This document shows, one piece after another, positions 10,901 to 21,209 of a DNA stretch of 32,456 nt (position 1 is the stretch's first letter; every line of letters starts with the position of its first letter). Under the pieces are notes generated by a model, which worked only from the letters and a program-made list of their open reading frames with translations, was not told the origin of the DNA and made no database searches. The position numbers were made by a program, and so were the translations under genes. The DNA lies in NCBI GenBank assembly GCA_049999725.1, contig JBNGIS010016746.1, positions 1 to 32,456 of the forward strand, in the 5' to 3' direction. The DNA comes from Haplomitrium mnioides (lineage: Eukaryota > Marchantiophyta > Haplomitriopsida > Calobryales).

Positions 10901-11714
10901 TCCCTCCTTGCTCCCTAGTTGGGCCTCTCAACGGATCCCTATTAAGTGGGCCCTTCACGTCGGAAGACGGATCGGAACCCACTTAACTGGGTTCCCTACT
11001 TAGAGAGACACAATCCCATTAAGTTTCTTTGGGCTCCGCCATTTTTCATGAAGATCCCTGGGCTTCCTGGAGCCGCCATGTCATCCGTGGAATCCCCTGA
11101 AGTGCTCTGGAGACGCCACGTTTCCGTGGAATCCTTTGGAGCCCTCAAACGACTCCACGTTTCTGGGAAAATCTGCGGATTTGAAGAGAAGGGTCAGAAC
11201 CTTGTAGAGCGCGCTCACACTTGCGAGATCGAGGTGTCCCTCGCTCCTTGGCCTAGCTTGCCCTTGCGACGATCCCGACTCCTCCTTCCTTCCCTGATCC
11301 TTGCTCTTGATGTGCGGTAGCTACAGGCAATGTCCGTGGTCTCTCTCTCCCTTGAGTGCCTTCGGGTTTTTGTGTTGTACTTCTCCTCTTCCTCCTCCAA
11401 TCGCTTTGCCTTGGGTGGGCGCTACCTTCTTCCACGCTCGGGTTTGATTCCCACATCCCCATAAGACCCACGGGTTCTCACTAGCCCAATTCAAATTTTT
11501 AGTGGTACCCCTCCCCTGACTGCGATCACTACCCCCTTCTCTTCTTCTGCCATGATCCCGTTCTCCTCCAAGGATTCATGCGCCCTACTCTTACTTATAG
11601 ATTGAAGGATCTTTGATGCTCCCGAACGCCCTTGCACTTACCAGAGTGGAATTGTGTCGATGCTGCTTCTCTAAGGCAAAATTTTGTATCAGCATCCCGA
11701 TTCATTGGTTGACA
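7986..11714 (-). mobile_element. 3' LTR of the gypsy element (3729 bp)
   Basis: It runs from TGTCA (7986) to TGACA (11714) on the plus strand and matches 17614-21135 along its length. It is GC-richer than the flanks, with no protein-coding match. A C-run lies at 8897-8911. On the minus strand TATAAG (in the reverse complement of about 11596-11606), roughly 110 bp inside the LTR start, is a TATA-box candidate. It is ~207 bp longer than the other LTR, explained by one extra 201-bp internal repeat copy. Confidence 0.9.
10200..10900. repeat. Degenerate internal tandem repeats of the LTR with a 201-bp duplication
   Basis: A roughly 45-60-bp motif recurs many times: TTCTCCT followed by GGTCGGATC-like text, a short variable run and CACCCCTTCGGC or GATCGCCTTTCGG. 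On top of this, a 201-bp block is duplicated: CCCTTTGTG at 10351 and again at 10552, with about 200 bp following each copy nearly identical. The other LTR has this block once (from about 19960). The same motif is present in the truncated older LTR (7049-7250). Confidence 0.8.
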
Positions 11715-11717
11715 TAA

Positions 11718-11727
11718 CTCCCCCTTT
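11718..11727 (-). promoter_or_regulatory. Polypurine tract of the gypsy element
   Basis: On the minus strand AAAGGGGGAG lies three bases before the 3' LTR start TGTCA. It primes plus-strand synthesis in LTR elements. This position fixes the 3' LTR boundary at 11714. Confidence 0.85.
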
Positions 11728-11939
11728 GAGTGTCAAGCATCCTCACAAACACCCTTCTTTTCCCTCACTCTTTTGTGTGCCTCTGCTAGATGATTGTTGG
11801 CTTGAACTTTGCAGCGTCTGGAATACAACCCCACAAAACGCCCCCCCCACAAAATGCACACCCACCCACACACACACAACTAACCTCTACTGGATGGGCA
11901 CCTTTAATGGGGTCACAGTTGGGCCCTCCTCCTTCTCCT

Positions 11940-13250
11940 CCTGATTCTCATATCATTTCAGCCTATCAAAGTGCACCCTGTTGGCAAACTTGTGACCCTC
12001 CAATGTCTCCTCTACAGCTCTGCTGACCCATTTTGATGGAGCTTCCTCAGAACAAATGGCCCTATCCATCTTATGTGCAATTTTCCAAGGAAATGCACAA
12101 ACCTGATGTCATACAATAGCACCAGATTTCCCTCCCGGAGGTCAACTGGTTTGAGATCCTTATCATGCTGCTTCTTCTTGAGCTCTTGTTGGTGCTCCAA
12201 CCTCCCTTAGACTAACTCTCTTGTTTCTTCCAAGCCCTCCAGCTGATAAAGCCTCTCCCTTCTGCTATGATCCTCAGCCATCCCCTCCTGGTCCAACCAT
12301 CTTCTAGTGGGCATCTCATACTCCACTAGCATTAGAGCATGTTGTCCAAACACCAAAAAGTAGGAGCAATGGCCTATTGTGGTCTTGTAGGCCAGGTTGT
12401 AAGCATGGGTTGCAGTGAGCAGCTTCAGGTCCCAATCTGCTTTGTTAGCTACCACTGTCTTACTGAGGATCTTCCCCATGATCCTGTTGGCTCTCTTTGT
12501 CATGCCATTAGCCTTGGGATAGTAAGCGGTGGTCCTTCTGTGCTTGATTAGGTACCGACTAGTCAGGTCTCGAATTACCTGATTGATGAAATGTGTCCCT
12601 TGATCGCTGACCAGATCCAAAGGAGGCCCGAATTTGCAGAACATCTTGTTGTAGGGGAAGGCTGCCATTGTCTTGGCATCACCCTTCCGAGTTGCTCTGG
12701 CCTCCACCCACTTGGTGGCATAATCCGTGGCCAACAATATGTATTTGTTGCCCTTCCAAGTGGAAGGTGCAATTGGCCCAATGAATTCTATCCCCTACTT
12801 CTCAAAAGTTGCTAAGGGAATGATGGGCAGTAGAGGATGGTGCTGATTTGCTGCACGCCTTCCTGTCCTATGGCATGCATCACAATTTTTCACCCAAAAA
12901 TGCACATCCTTGTGCAAGGTGGGCCACCAATATTCTACATCTAGGACCTTCTTGATGGTGGTGTCTGCTGCAAAGTGGCCTCTTGTCTCCTCTCCATGGA
13001 GTTCATGCATCACTATTGTGGACTGATCTCGCTGTAAGCAGCGTTTGATCATCCCATCATACCCTCTCTTATGTAATATGCCTTTGATCAAGAGGTATGG
13101 CCCTACCTTCTTGAGGAACACATCAACCTCCTCTTTGCTGCCACCTTGGGGGAGTTGAGCAGAGCAGAGGAATTCGATGATGAGGGCGTAATTCGTTGTC
13201 CTCCCAATCTTCACTTGGAACAGGTCCTCATCAAGGAATTCATCACCTAC
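11940..13250 (-). pseudogene. Gypsy integrase, decayed, catalytic Glu replaced by Lys
   Basis: An N-terminal HHCC zinc-binding domain is visible at 12795-13214: HELHGEETRGHF, then YWWPTLHKDVHFWVKNCDACH. After an in-frame stop (FEK, TAG, GIEF) comes the catalytic core at 12207-12737, with first Asp in ATDYATKW and second Asp in VSDQGTHF. Thirty-five residues after the second Asp, where the D,D-35-E Glu is expected (text YYPKANGMTKRANRI), the residue is Lys (codon 12495-12497). The C-terminal domain with RWIGPFVLRKL follows (12012-12200) after another in-frame stop, then a frameshift and EGHKFANRVHFDRLK to about 11940. No chromodomain is recognisable downstream; 11731-11940 is GT-rich. Confidence 0.92.
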
Positions 13251-13253
13251 CTC

Positions 13254-13634
13254 CTATTGGTTGACAATTCCAGCAATTCTGGAGAAGAAGTTTGCATTGT
13301 TGTGCTTCTTCTCAGGCTTGATCCTGACCTCAAAGTTAAAATCTTGTAGGAGAAGCACCCACCTTGCAATCCGACTGGTGACGTCTGGCTTGTTCACCAT
13401 GTTCTTGAGTGCATTGTGATCCGTGTGGAAGATCACATTATGCTGCAACAAATAATGCCTGAATTTCTTCAAGGCATAGATGATTCCCAGTGCTTCCCAA
13501 TCTGCTACAAAGTAGTTCTTCTCTGCTGGTGCCAGTAGCCTGCTGGCAAAGTAGATGGGGTGATTGCGTCCATTCTCATCCACCTAAGATAGCATTGCTC
13601 CAATGCAGAACCCAGACACGTCGATCATCACATG
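13254..13634 (-). pseudogene. Gypsy RNase H domain, decayed
   Basis: The domain reads from IDVSGFCIGAML (first catalytic Asp region, about 13600-13634) through an in-frame TAG into HPIYFASRLLAPAEKNY, DWEALGIIYALKKFRHYLL, HTDHNALK, and RIARWVLLLQDFNFEV to HNNANFFSRI. It would degrade the RNA strand of the replication intermediate. The C-terminal end matches the usual HxNADxLSR text. It is joined to RT upstream by at least two frameshifts (about 13800 and about 13630) and to integrase downstream in frame after one stop. Confidence 0.92.
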
Positions 13635-14720
13635 AAGTCCTTCCCCCAGCTGGGAGGGACCAACATAGGGTCGCTTGCCAATCTCTTCTTTAATTCCGTG
13701 AAGCTCGCCAGTCTTTCAGGAGTGGCCTCAAATGTGCCACCCCCCTTGGTCATTTGAGTGAGGGGTAGAGCCACTGAGGCGAATTGGTTGATGAATTTTT
13801 GTAGTATCCAACGCACCCCATGAAGCCTTGTACCTCCTTTAAACTGGTAGGAAATGCCACGTTCAACCAATCGGTGATCTTCTCCTAATCCATCTCTATT
13901 CCTCTGTTGGAGATTCAGTGACCGAGGAGTATCCCCTCCTTCACCCCAAAGAAGCATTTGCCTGGGTGCAACTTCAGCCCTATTTCTCTGCACCTTTGAA
14001 GGGTGAGCCTCACATTTCGCTCGTGGTTTTCCAGCTTGCCATACACCACAAAATCGTCGATGAACACCTCCAGGAATTTCTTTAGGTAGTCGTGGAAGAT
14101 GTTCATCATCATCCATTAGAAGGTACCTGGTGCATTGCACAAACCGAATGGCATCCTCCTGAAAGCAAACACCCCCCATTCCGTGGTGAATGCTGTCTTG
14201 AGCTGATCCTCTTCCCAGATCCAAATCTGGTTGTATCCAGAGTACCCATCAAGGAAGCTGTACACCTCCTATCTTGCCACTAAATCCAACACCCCATCCG
14301 TGAAAGGCAACGGATAGTGGTCCTTCTTTGTGGTATCCTTCAGCTTCCGAAAATCCTGGCACACTCGGATTTTCTTCTCCCCGTCTTGTCCCACCTTCTT
14401 GGGCACCACAACCAGGGGAGACACCCATTCGTTGTTGAGGACAAGGTAAATAAAATCAGCTTCCAAGAGTTTTTCTATCTCCTCCTTCACCAGTAGGGAG
14501 AATCGGGGATTCATTCGATATTTTCTCTGATGCACTGGGATCGCTGTAGGTTCCAAGTCGATCCGGTGCTCCTCAATTCTCTGGAGACTCCCTTCAAATC
14601 TACGTGACTCCAGGCAAAGGCGTCACTGAAATTGTGCAAGAGATTGATGAGGGCCCGCTCCACTTCTCTGGGCAATTGAGAGCCTATATGGAACATGTGT
14701 CCCTCTCAGACCATCAGCTG
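13635..14720 (-). pseudogene. Gypsy reverse transcriptase domain, decayed
   Basis: In order on the minus strand: FSDAFAWSHVDLKGV (about 14610-14670), a frameshift near 14575, IPVHQRKYRMNPRF, EEIEKLLEADFIYLV, WVSPLVVVPKK, KIRVCQDFRKLK, PLPFTDGVLD, then after a TAG SFLDGYSGYNQI, FAFRRMPFGLCNAPGTF, a TAA, and the catalytic VFIDDFVVYGK (around 14050) where gypsy elements have F/YxDD. The connection region continues with GKCFFGVKEGILLGH, EVQGFMGCVGYY and LASFTELKKRL. Stops and frameshifts leave no uninterrupted domain. Confidence 0.94.
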
Positions 14721-14873
14721 TTTGTGATGGGCATCTTGCAACACCCCCATCTCATTACGTCCCCTGTTGTCCTCTGCTGGCATCAGAATAGCCAGTCGCA
14801 CTCCCCCTTCCTCTCGTAGAGCTCCTTTGGACCTCTTCGTGTCCGCTTCCCTCACCAGATGAGACACTTTGGA

Positions 14874-16121
14874 CTATTCTTCTCTCTGAATCGTGGTGTT
14901 CTCACTACTGGCCCGATCTTCCATGGAATTCCTCCATTGGTTCTCTGGTCCGTCACAAGTGGATAATTCAATTTGGTTGACAGACACCACACCCTCCTCT
15001 GATAGATCCTCCTCTGTCGCTTCACTCACCATTTGCATCCAGTAGTGGTACTCTGAATCTTCCTCTTCCTTGGACCACTTACTATCATATTGTACCTCCG
15101 ATTGTGTTTCCCCTAGGTGAGGGATAGGACCATAGTGCACTGTTATTTTTTCGAGGTCGAACACCAAGGTGGAGTTCCCTAAATTGTGCATAACTCTGGC
15201 CCTATACAGCCATGGCCTTCCGACCATCACCAGGTAGGGAGACTCTCTGACAAGCCGCATTACCAGATAATTCAGTTTGAACTCCTTTCCTCCTATGAAT
15301 GTTGGTATTTGGAAAAGAGATCCCAGTGGCTTTACTCACGACCCATCTGCCAACCTTATGATTTGGGCTGTATGCTGGAATTCCATGAATCCAAGTTTGT
15401 GAGCTATTTCCTCCACCATGATGTTGATCCTCGCCCCTCCATCTACAGGCACTAAAGACAATGTGCACCCCGCGATTTGGATGTTGATCTCTAGGGCCCC
15501 CTTGTCTTCACAAACCAATTGCAAATCTGTTGGAGCTCCCACCTTAGGTAGCCTCCTTCTCCTCTTTGCTCCCATCAGCAATTCTCGGAGTTGTCTCCAA
15601 TACAGTGGGCTATCCTTGATGAGTTGGCCCACTGTGGTCATGACAGGGCAATTTCGCACGTCCGTTTGAATGTTGTAGGGGGTGGGCTTTGTCCCTTTTT
15701 CTGTAGTTGCAACCTTCACCAGTGCCTCCTAGGTTCCTCCCTGGTGCTTGTGGACCTCTTTGAGGGTCTCCTCTGCTGCTTGCTCTTCTTCTAGAGCCTC
15801 CAAAGCTTCCAATTGTCTCCTCACATAGTTCTGTTGCTTCGAGTAGAACCATTTTGGATTATCCCTTTGGTAATCCAAATCATTGCGTGGTGAGGTTGCT
15901 TGAGCCGCCCCGTTCTTGGCTTTGCACTCAGACTTCTTTTGGCTCCTCTTCTTTGTCTTTGCTTTGGCCCTGGTTACTACCCAAAAACAATCCTCAAGAG
16001 TGGGAGTCTCTCAACCGGGCAATTCGGTTTCCTCCTCCATCTCCAATGAGATCAAATTGACAATTGCGGGGGGAGGAGGATTCGCGCTTGGCCTAGGAGG
16101 AACATTGGGTTTTCTTGTCGG
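14874..16121 (-). pseudogene. Gypsy protease region of gag-pol, decayed
   Basis: The gag frame continues without frameshift through a basic/acidic linker (KAKTKKRSQKK, RRQLEALEALEEEQ) into a retropepsin-like domain. The active site reads VDGGARINIM with Asp at 15441-15443; many plant gypsy proteases have D(T/S)G, so DGG is a variant. IPTFIGGKEFKLNYLVM and YLVMVGRPWL follow. In-frame stops lie near 16010, near 15730 (TAG) and at 15336-15338 (TGA). The C-terminal 100 residues are acidic and end at 14874. The protein would cleave the gag-pol polyprotein. Confidence 0.85.
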
Positions 16122-17408
16122 GCAATTCACCGCCACATGCCCCTACTTCTTGCATTGGAAGCACAAGGGAGGTGGTTGGCCATAACCGCTCTTCCGCGGC
16201 TTCAGACAGCTGAATGAGATGTGGTTGGGCTGGCCACAATTCCAACAGACCATAATTGTGGTCTTGGAGGGCCGATTGGCACCCCATTGATTTATCGGCA
16301 CTCCATTCCTTCATGCAGGTCTGCTCAACATTGTTCGAGGTCCTCCATTGATTTGATAAACTATTTATGGGGCCTCCTCTATGACATACTCCACCTCTTC
16401 TCTCATGTACTATGACGCCTCCTCCCTCACATAATGCAGAACATTGGTGTCATTCGGACATTCTTGAAGGGAGTGTTCGTGTTGCTTGCATTGGACGCAC
16501 CAAACTCCAACTCTTCGGGTTGGTAGGGGCCTGCCCTCCGGTTTGATTCTTGCCAAGAGGATGCTTATCGCCTCCATCTTGGCGCTCAGCTCTTCGATCC
16601 GATCCCTCCCCCGTGGCTTTCTACTCACCTTAGGTTCGAGTTTAGCTTTCTTGTACCTCCCATTGCTGGCCCCCTTGTGATGACTGACCTCCTTGGCTTG
16701 CTTCTTCTTCTTAAGGTCCTTCCTCTTCTTCTTCTTCTTCCTGGTTGACCGGTCCTCCTCTGAGCTGGTGCTGGTTGACTCATTCTTGCCTTCCGAGGAG
16801 GACTCGGAACTCTTATCCATTTCTTCGTCATTGTCTGAAATGTTCAAAGAATCATCAAAGTCGTACTTGGCCTGTCTCGTTCTTCTAGAACTGGTGATGA
16901 CAACCTTTACGTGGGATCGTGTTGCATTGGCAGCTTCCTCCAAAGTCTGTGGATCCGTTTGTCTTGCCCATGTTCCTATTCCTCTAGGTAGAGCTGCCAA
17001 GAACCACGCCGTGAGCATCTTGTTAATGGTTGGCGAGTTTAGCTTCCGCGCCACCTTCTTGAAACGATGGAGGAATTTCCTCACAACCTCCTCCTTCTTC
17101 ATTCGGAGCTGACCCATCTTGATCAGCGCTTCCGTCTCTTCTTTGATCCCTTGGAATTCTGCTATGAAGGCTGCTTTGAATGCATGCTAGTCCCGCTTGA
17201 CATTATCTGGCAAATCCTTGTACTAGATTTGAACTTCTCCCTTCAAAATTGCTAGCAGAATCCCAATCTTTACATGGGCTTCATCATTTGCTATTGTAGT
17301 ATTCTTCAGATCATCCAGCCATGCATCTGGGTCATCCTTTGGGCGTCCCTTGAAGAACTTGTATTTGAACCTTCACCAAAGCCTAGAAGGAGGTACTCGA
17401 TTGGCCAT
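16122..17408 (-). pseudogene. Gypsy gag (capsid/nucleocapsid) with three CCHC zinc knuckles, decayed
   Basis: A start ATG at 17406-17408 gives MANRVPPSR, then capsid text FKGRPKDDPDAWLDDL and KIGILLAILKGEV, and the retrotransposon gag core MGQLRMKKEEVVRKFLHRF (from 17117). A serine/acidic then lysine-rich linker follows. There are three CX2CX4HX4C knuckles: CVQCKQHEHSLQEC (about 16460-16502), CWNCGQPNHISFSC (16203-16250) and CFQCKK-stop-GHVAVNC (16122-16163). In-frame stops lie at 17373-17375, 17223-17225, 17187-17189, 16410-16412, near 16365, near 16314 and at 16143-16145, with no frameshift. Gag would form the virus-like particle and bind the RNA. Confidence 0.9.
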
Positions 17409-17588
17409 TCCTGCACTAGCCACAACCACTTCCACCCAGAAGTCTGTCCTTTTCGCCACTCTTCCTCAACAGATTCACACCTAGTTGCTCTGTTTCTCGG
17501 AATGGCTATCACACTATGACTATGAGTCTCTAGTGCACAAAGTGATCTCTTTGGTTTGGATTGGTCTCAGGTTTTTCCAAACCTTTGG

Positions 17589-17605
17589 CCCTCCTTCTAG
17601 CACCA
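17589..17605 (-). promoter_or_regulatory. Primer-binding-site candidate of the gypsy element
   Basis: Eight bases inside the 5' LTR end the minus strand reads TGGTGCTAGAAGGAGGG. TGG is the required complement of a tRNA CCA end. The rest partly resembles the complement of plant tRNA-Leu (TGGTG..AGAAG..GGG) but does not match any tRNA I can recall exactly. The position is right; the tRNA is uncertain. Confidence 0.5.
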
Positions 17606-17613
17606 AAAATTCA

Positions 17614-20600
17614 TGTCACTCCCATGTTCCACACCTAAACCTTTTCAAATGCTGCTTTGAAGGCAGGGGAGGATAGATTCAAGGCTTTCAGGTTCTTTTC
17701 TAAGATGGCTCCTTGCCAGTTACCACTTTGAGGCTTGAAGGATTCTCCCTTTCCTTACAGGCCTTCTGCTCACAACTCACTTTCTTCAAATTATACTCAA
17801 ATCATTCATTCATGACTCAGGTCGACATTTACCACACCCAACTTTCCTTGTGTAATTCCTTCCATGTATTCCAAGGGTCCAAATATGAGACCCAACAACC
17901 TTATGTATGTTGTGGGGCAGAAAGGTGTTGTGACCTGCACCAATAAACAAATGACAGAGGTCTGGACTCCCCCTCCCAAGGTTGTCACAGAACTGCTACA
18001 ACTGGTTCCTAACTTATCGTAAGATGAACTAATTCCCAAGCTATACAACCGGATAAAAAATAGAGAACATTCACCCCCATGACCACTTGGCTGTGTCAAG
18101 GGACTTGGACTCCTCTTCCAGAGCTATCCTAGGGTCTGCTCAACTGTCCTAACATCTTCTAATCTAATATGCCTGTTGAACACAAATGTAGAAGGCAAAT
18201 CTATCTATACACATCTGCACAAACACACTAACACTATGTACTGCAATAGGAAACATAGTCCTTGAAAGCCCTCTGGACTGATCTTACCAACAGAGACTTC
18301 CCTTCTGAATCACTGGCTGCCTAGCCTTCACACCAACATCCACCCACACACCCCTCTCCAGATAGTTTTTCAACTTCCCTCACGAGAAGCCCTGACTTTA
18401 CTTCCTCAAGCTAGGAAGAGGATTTCTTTGACTTCCACCTATGGAAGATAGTTTTCCCAATTGCAGGTAGCCCACTCCACCTCGAGCCTCGACGAGTCTT
18501 GCTCCACAGTGCGTGGGCACTAACGCAGCCCCCCTCCTCTCAGCTCCACTTGAAAGATTACACCAGAGTGTACTCTGAACACTCTAGGTTGATGCTCTTG
18601 CACAACGAATGCAAAGACGACCCCAAGCTCCTCACTTGGCAGCCTCTCCTGAATTCTCAGCTAGCCAGAATCCCTTCTAGCTCACGTATCGGTCCACCTC
18701 TGCTTCTGGTCCACTCATGGGGATGAGTTCACCTGGATTGCTCGAGCATCTAGAGCTCCTCTCCCAACAATTCTAGGCGCCCCTCCAGTCCACCTCCACC
18801 CCTGCTTGCCCCCAACGCTAGTTCATCCGCTTCACGTAGCTTCTCACTGGATTCTTCCTCCTGCCTTACCTCGTTGTGATTTCCCTGTCTTGAAGTTGTT
18901 GTTGCATTCTTAGATTGCTTATGCATCAACCTAAACAATTTTAGAGGCCCTCGATGCATACCCCCCAAACGCGCGCTGATCCCTTGAGCCCTTCCCGTTG
19001 AAAGGTCATTAATCCCGTTGGGCTCAGAATGGGAAGTGGCGATGCATGTCCCATGAGGTCGTTTTTCCCGTTACAACGGAAAAGGAGAGTGCGTCGCATG
19101 TTCAGTCAATTGGTTGAGAAGCGCCAAGTACAACGATAACTCTACAGGGAGTTCGAGGAATCTTACAGGCTGAGATCCCGCAAAACCAAGTCCAAAAGGT
19201 TCTTCGGAGCAGAGTTTCGAAGCGCCTCGCGGACCCTAGTCCACAGAATCTTTGTAGATTTTCCCAAATATTCCAAATGACTCCTCCGAGCACCACGTTG
19301 TCTGAGGCCTCGCCGTCCAACGCCACCCCGCAAAGGGGTAGGCAGACCGCCGCTCTAACTCCTTTCCCCGAAGTTGATTTGCTCGTGGCTCGGTGCCCAA
19401 TGGGCTCTCACATGCTGCCACGTGTCCTTTGACTTACTCGAGGCTTCCGAGGTCGCTACATCATCCGAAGAGCGTCATCCGACGCCGCTCCGCAAATGGG
19501 TAGGCGGACCGTCGAACTGACCTCCTTCCGAAGTTAACCCGCGGACCTTCCGTGGATGCCATGTCATCCGTAAAACCTTCCCTTGCTGAGTAAGAACTGT
19601 GCTGATGTCATTCTTTTGGAACTCCCTCGTCATAAGAACAACACACGCACAATGCTCCCTTCGCCAAGTTGTCACCCCGCTCATTGTCAAAATGACAAAG
19701 AGCTCCCAAAACCAACTGCCTCCTCTGTCGAGCTTTCGAATGTCGCAACCGTACCCTGTTGAACTTTCCTACTTGTCTTGCCAAATATGCGAACAGGTCA
19801 TTTTTTTGGCATTGTGTACTTCTTCCTCCGGTTGGTTCTCCGCTAGATCGCCTTTCTGGCCAATCCTACCTTGTTCTCCGGGCCTCCGATAAATCCTCTT
19901 TTCGGCTCGTTTATCGTTACCTCTTCTGGTTGGATCGTCGCCAGATCACCCCTTTGGTTGGCTCTTTGTGTTCTCCTTCTAGCGGTCAGATTGTCAAAGT
20001 ATCGTCCTTCCAGCTCGTCTTGTTCTTCTCCTAGACGGCTTGTGATGGATCACCTTTTTGGCATGCCTTGTTTCTCTTCCGGTCGGATTGTTGATAGGTT
20101 GTCGTTTCGCCGTTATTGGCTCTTTGTCTGACCGGACCAGTGATTCATCCCCCTTTTGGCTCTCCTCTAGTTCTCCTCCGGTTCTCCTCCGATCCGATCT
20201 ACGCTAGGTCACCCCTTCGGCTTCCTTGGTTCTCCTCTGGTCGGATCATCGATCGGTCACCCGTTCGGTACTATTTGGTTCTCCTTTGATTGGACCCGTG
20301 ACAAATTGTCTTTTCGGATGATCCCTCCTTGCTCCCCAGTTGGGCCTCTCAACGGATCCCTATTAAGTGGGCCCCTCACGTCGGAAGACGAATCGAAACC
20401 CACTTAACTGGGTTCCTTACTTAGAGAGGCGCAATCCCGTTAAGTTTCTCTAGGCTCCACCATTTTCCGTAAAGATCCTCGGGCTTCCTGGAGCCGTCAC
20501 GTCATCCGTGGAATCCCCTCAAGCGCTCTGGAGATGCCACGTTTCCGTGGAATCCTTCGGAGCCCTCAGACGACTCCATGTTTCTACAAAGATCTGCGGA

Positions 20601-21135
20601 TTCAAAGAGAAGGGTCGGACCCTTGTAGAGTGTGCTCGCGCTTGTGAGATTGAGGCGTCCCCCGCTCCTTGGCCTAGCTTGCCCTTGCAATGATCCCAAC
20701 TCCTCCTTCCTTCCCTGATCCTTGCTCTTGATGTGCAGTAGCTACAAGCAATGTCCGCAGTCTCTCTCTCCCCTAAGTGCCTTCGGGTTTCTGTGTTGTA
20801 CATCCGCTCTTCCTCCTCTGATCGCTTTGCCTTGGGTGGGCGTTCCCTTCTTCCCCGCTCGACTTCGATTCCCGCATCCCCATGAGACCCACGGCTCTCG
20901 CTCGCCCAATTTGGATTTTTAGTGGTACCCCTCTCCCTGGCTCCGATCACTACCCCCTTCTCTTCTTCCGCCATGATCTCGTTCTCCTCCAAGGATTCAT
21001 GCGCCCTGTTCTTACTTATAGATTGAAGAATCTCTAATGCTCCCGAGGCGCCCTTGCACTTACTATAGCGAAATTGTGTCGATCTGCTTCTATAAGGAAA
21101 AATTCTATATCAGCATCCCGATTCACTGGCTGACA
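17614..21135 (-). mobile_element. 5' LTR of the gypsy element (3522 bp)
   Basis: It starts TGTCA at 17614 and ends TGACA at 21135, followed by CCAAT. It aligns to 7986-11714 throughout. The TATA candidate equivalent lies near 21012-21025 on the minus strand. It has one copy of the 201-bp internal block that is duplicated in the other LTR. Its last ~70 bp are followed, after CCAAT, by a second similar ~69 bp that belong to the older target LTR. Confidence 0.9.
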
Positions 21136-21140
21136 CCAAT
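21136..21140. repeat. Target-site duplication, right copy (CCAAT)
   Basis: It is identical to 7981-7985 and abuts the LTR end TGACA. Confidence 0.9.
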
Positions 21141-21209
21141 GAGGAATTGTGTCAATGCTGGTTCTATTAGGAAGAATTCTGTATCAGCATCCCAATTCGG
21201 TGGCTGACA
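21141..21209 (-). mobile_element. Right end of the older target LTR
   Basis: GAGGAATTGTGTCAATGC through GGTGGCTGACA repeats the terminal ~70 bp of the gypsy LTR with several differences. Joined to 7049-7985 across the insertion it gives one continuous LTR end, ending TGACA at 21209. No polypurine-like tract follows, so on this side it is an outer LTR end (a solo LTR or the 5' end of a lost element). Confidence 0.85.

Larger units (their letters stand above)
7986..21135 (-). mobile_element. Full-length Ty3/gypsy LTR retrotransposon, ~13.15 kb, inactivated
   Basis: The element is bounded by TGTCA...TGACA termini and a 5-bp CCAAT duplication. It reads on the minus strand: 5' LTR (17614-21135), primer-binding-site candidate, gag with three CCHC knuckles, aspartic protease, RT, RNase H, integrase, polypurine tract, 3' LTR (7986-11714). 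Integrase after RNase H places it in Ty3/gypsy. I saw no chromodomain after integrase, so a non-chromovirus lineage is likely but not proven. In one hand-aligned stretch (about 8.12-8.44 kb against 17.75-18.06 kb) the two LTRs differ at roughly 20 of about 330 bases, so it is not a recent insertion. Stops and frameshifts in every domain make it non-autonomous. Confidence 0.93.

Noticed and set aside
11940-12200. Chromodomain after integrase
   Set aside because: No chromodomain-like text follows the RWIGPF domain before the polypurine tract.
21065-21209. Local tandem duplication of ~70 bp at the LTR end
   Set aside because: The two copies are better explained as the ends of two different LTRs separated by the CCAAT target duplication.
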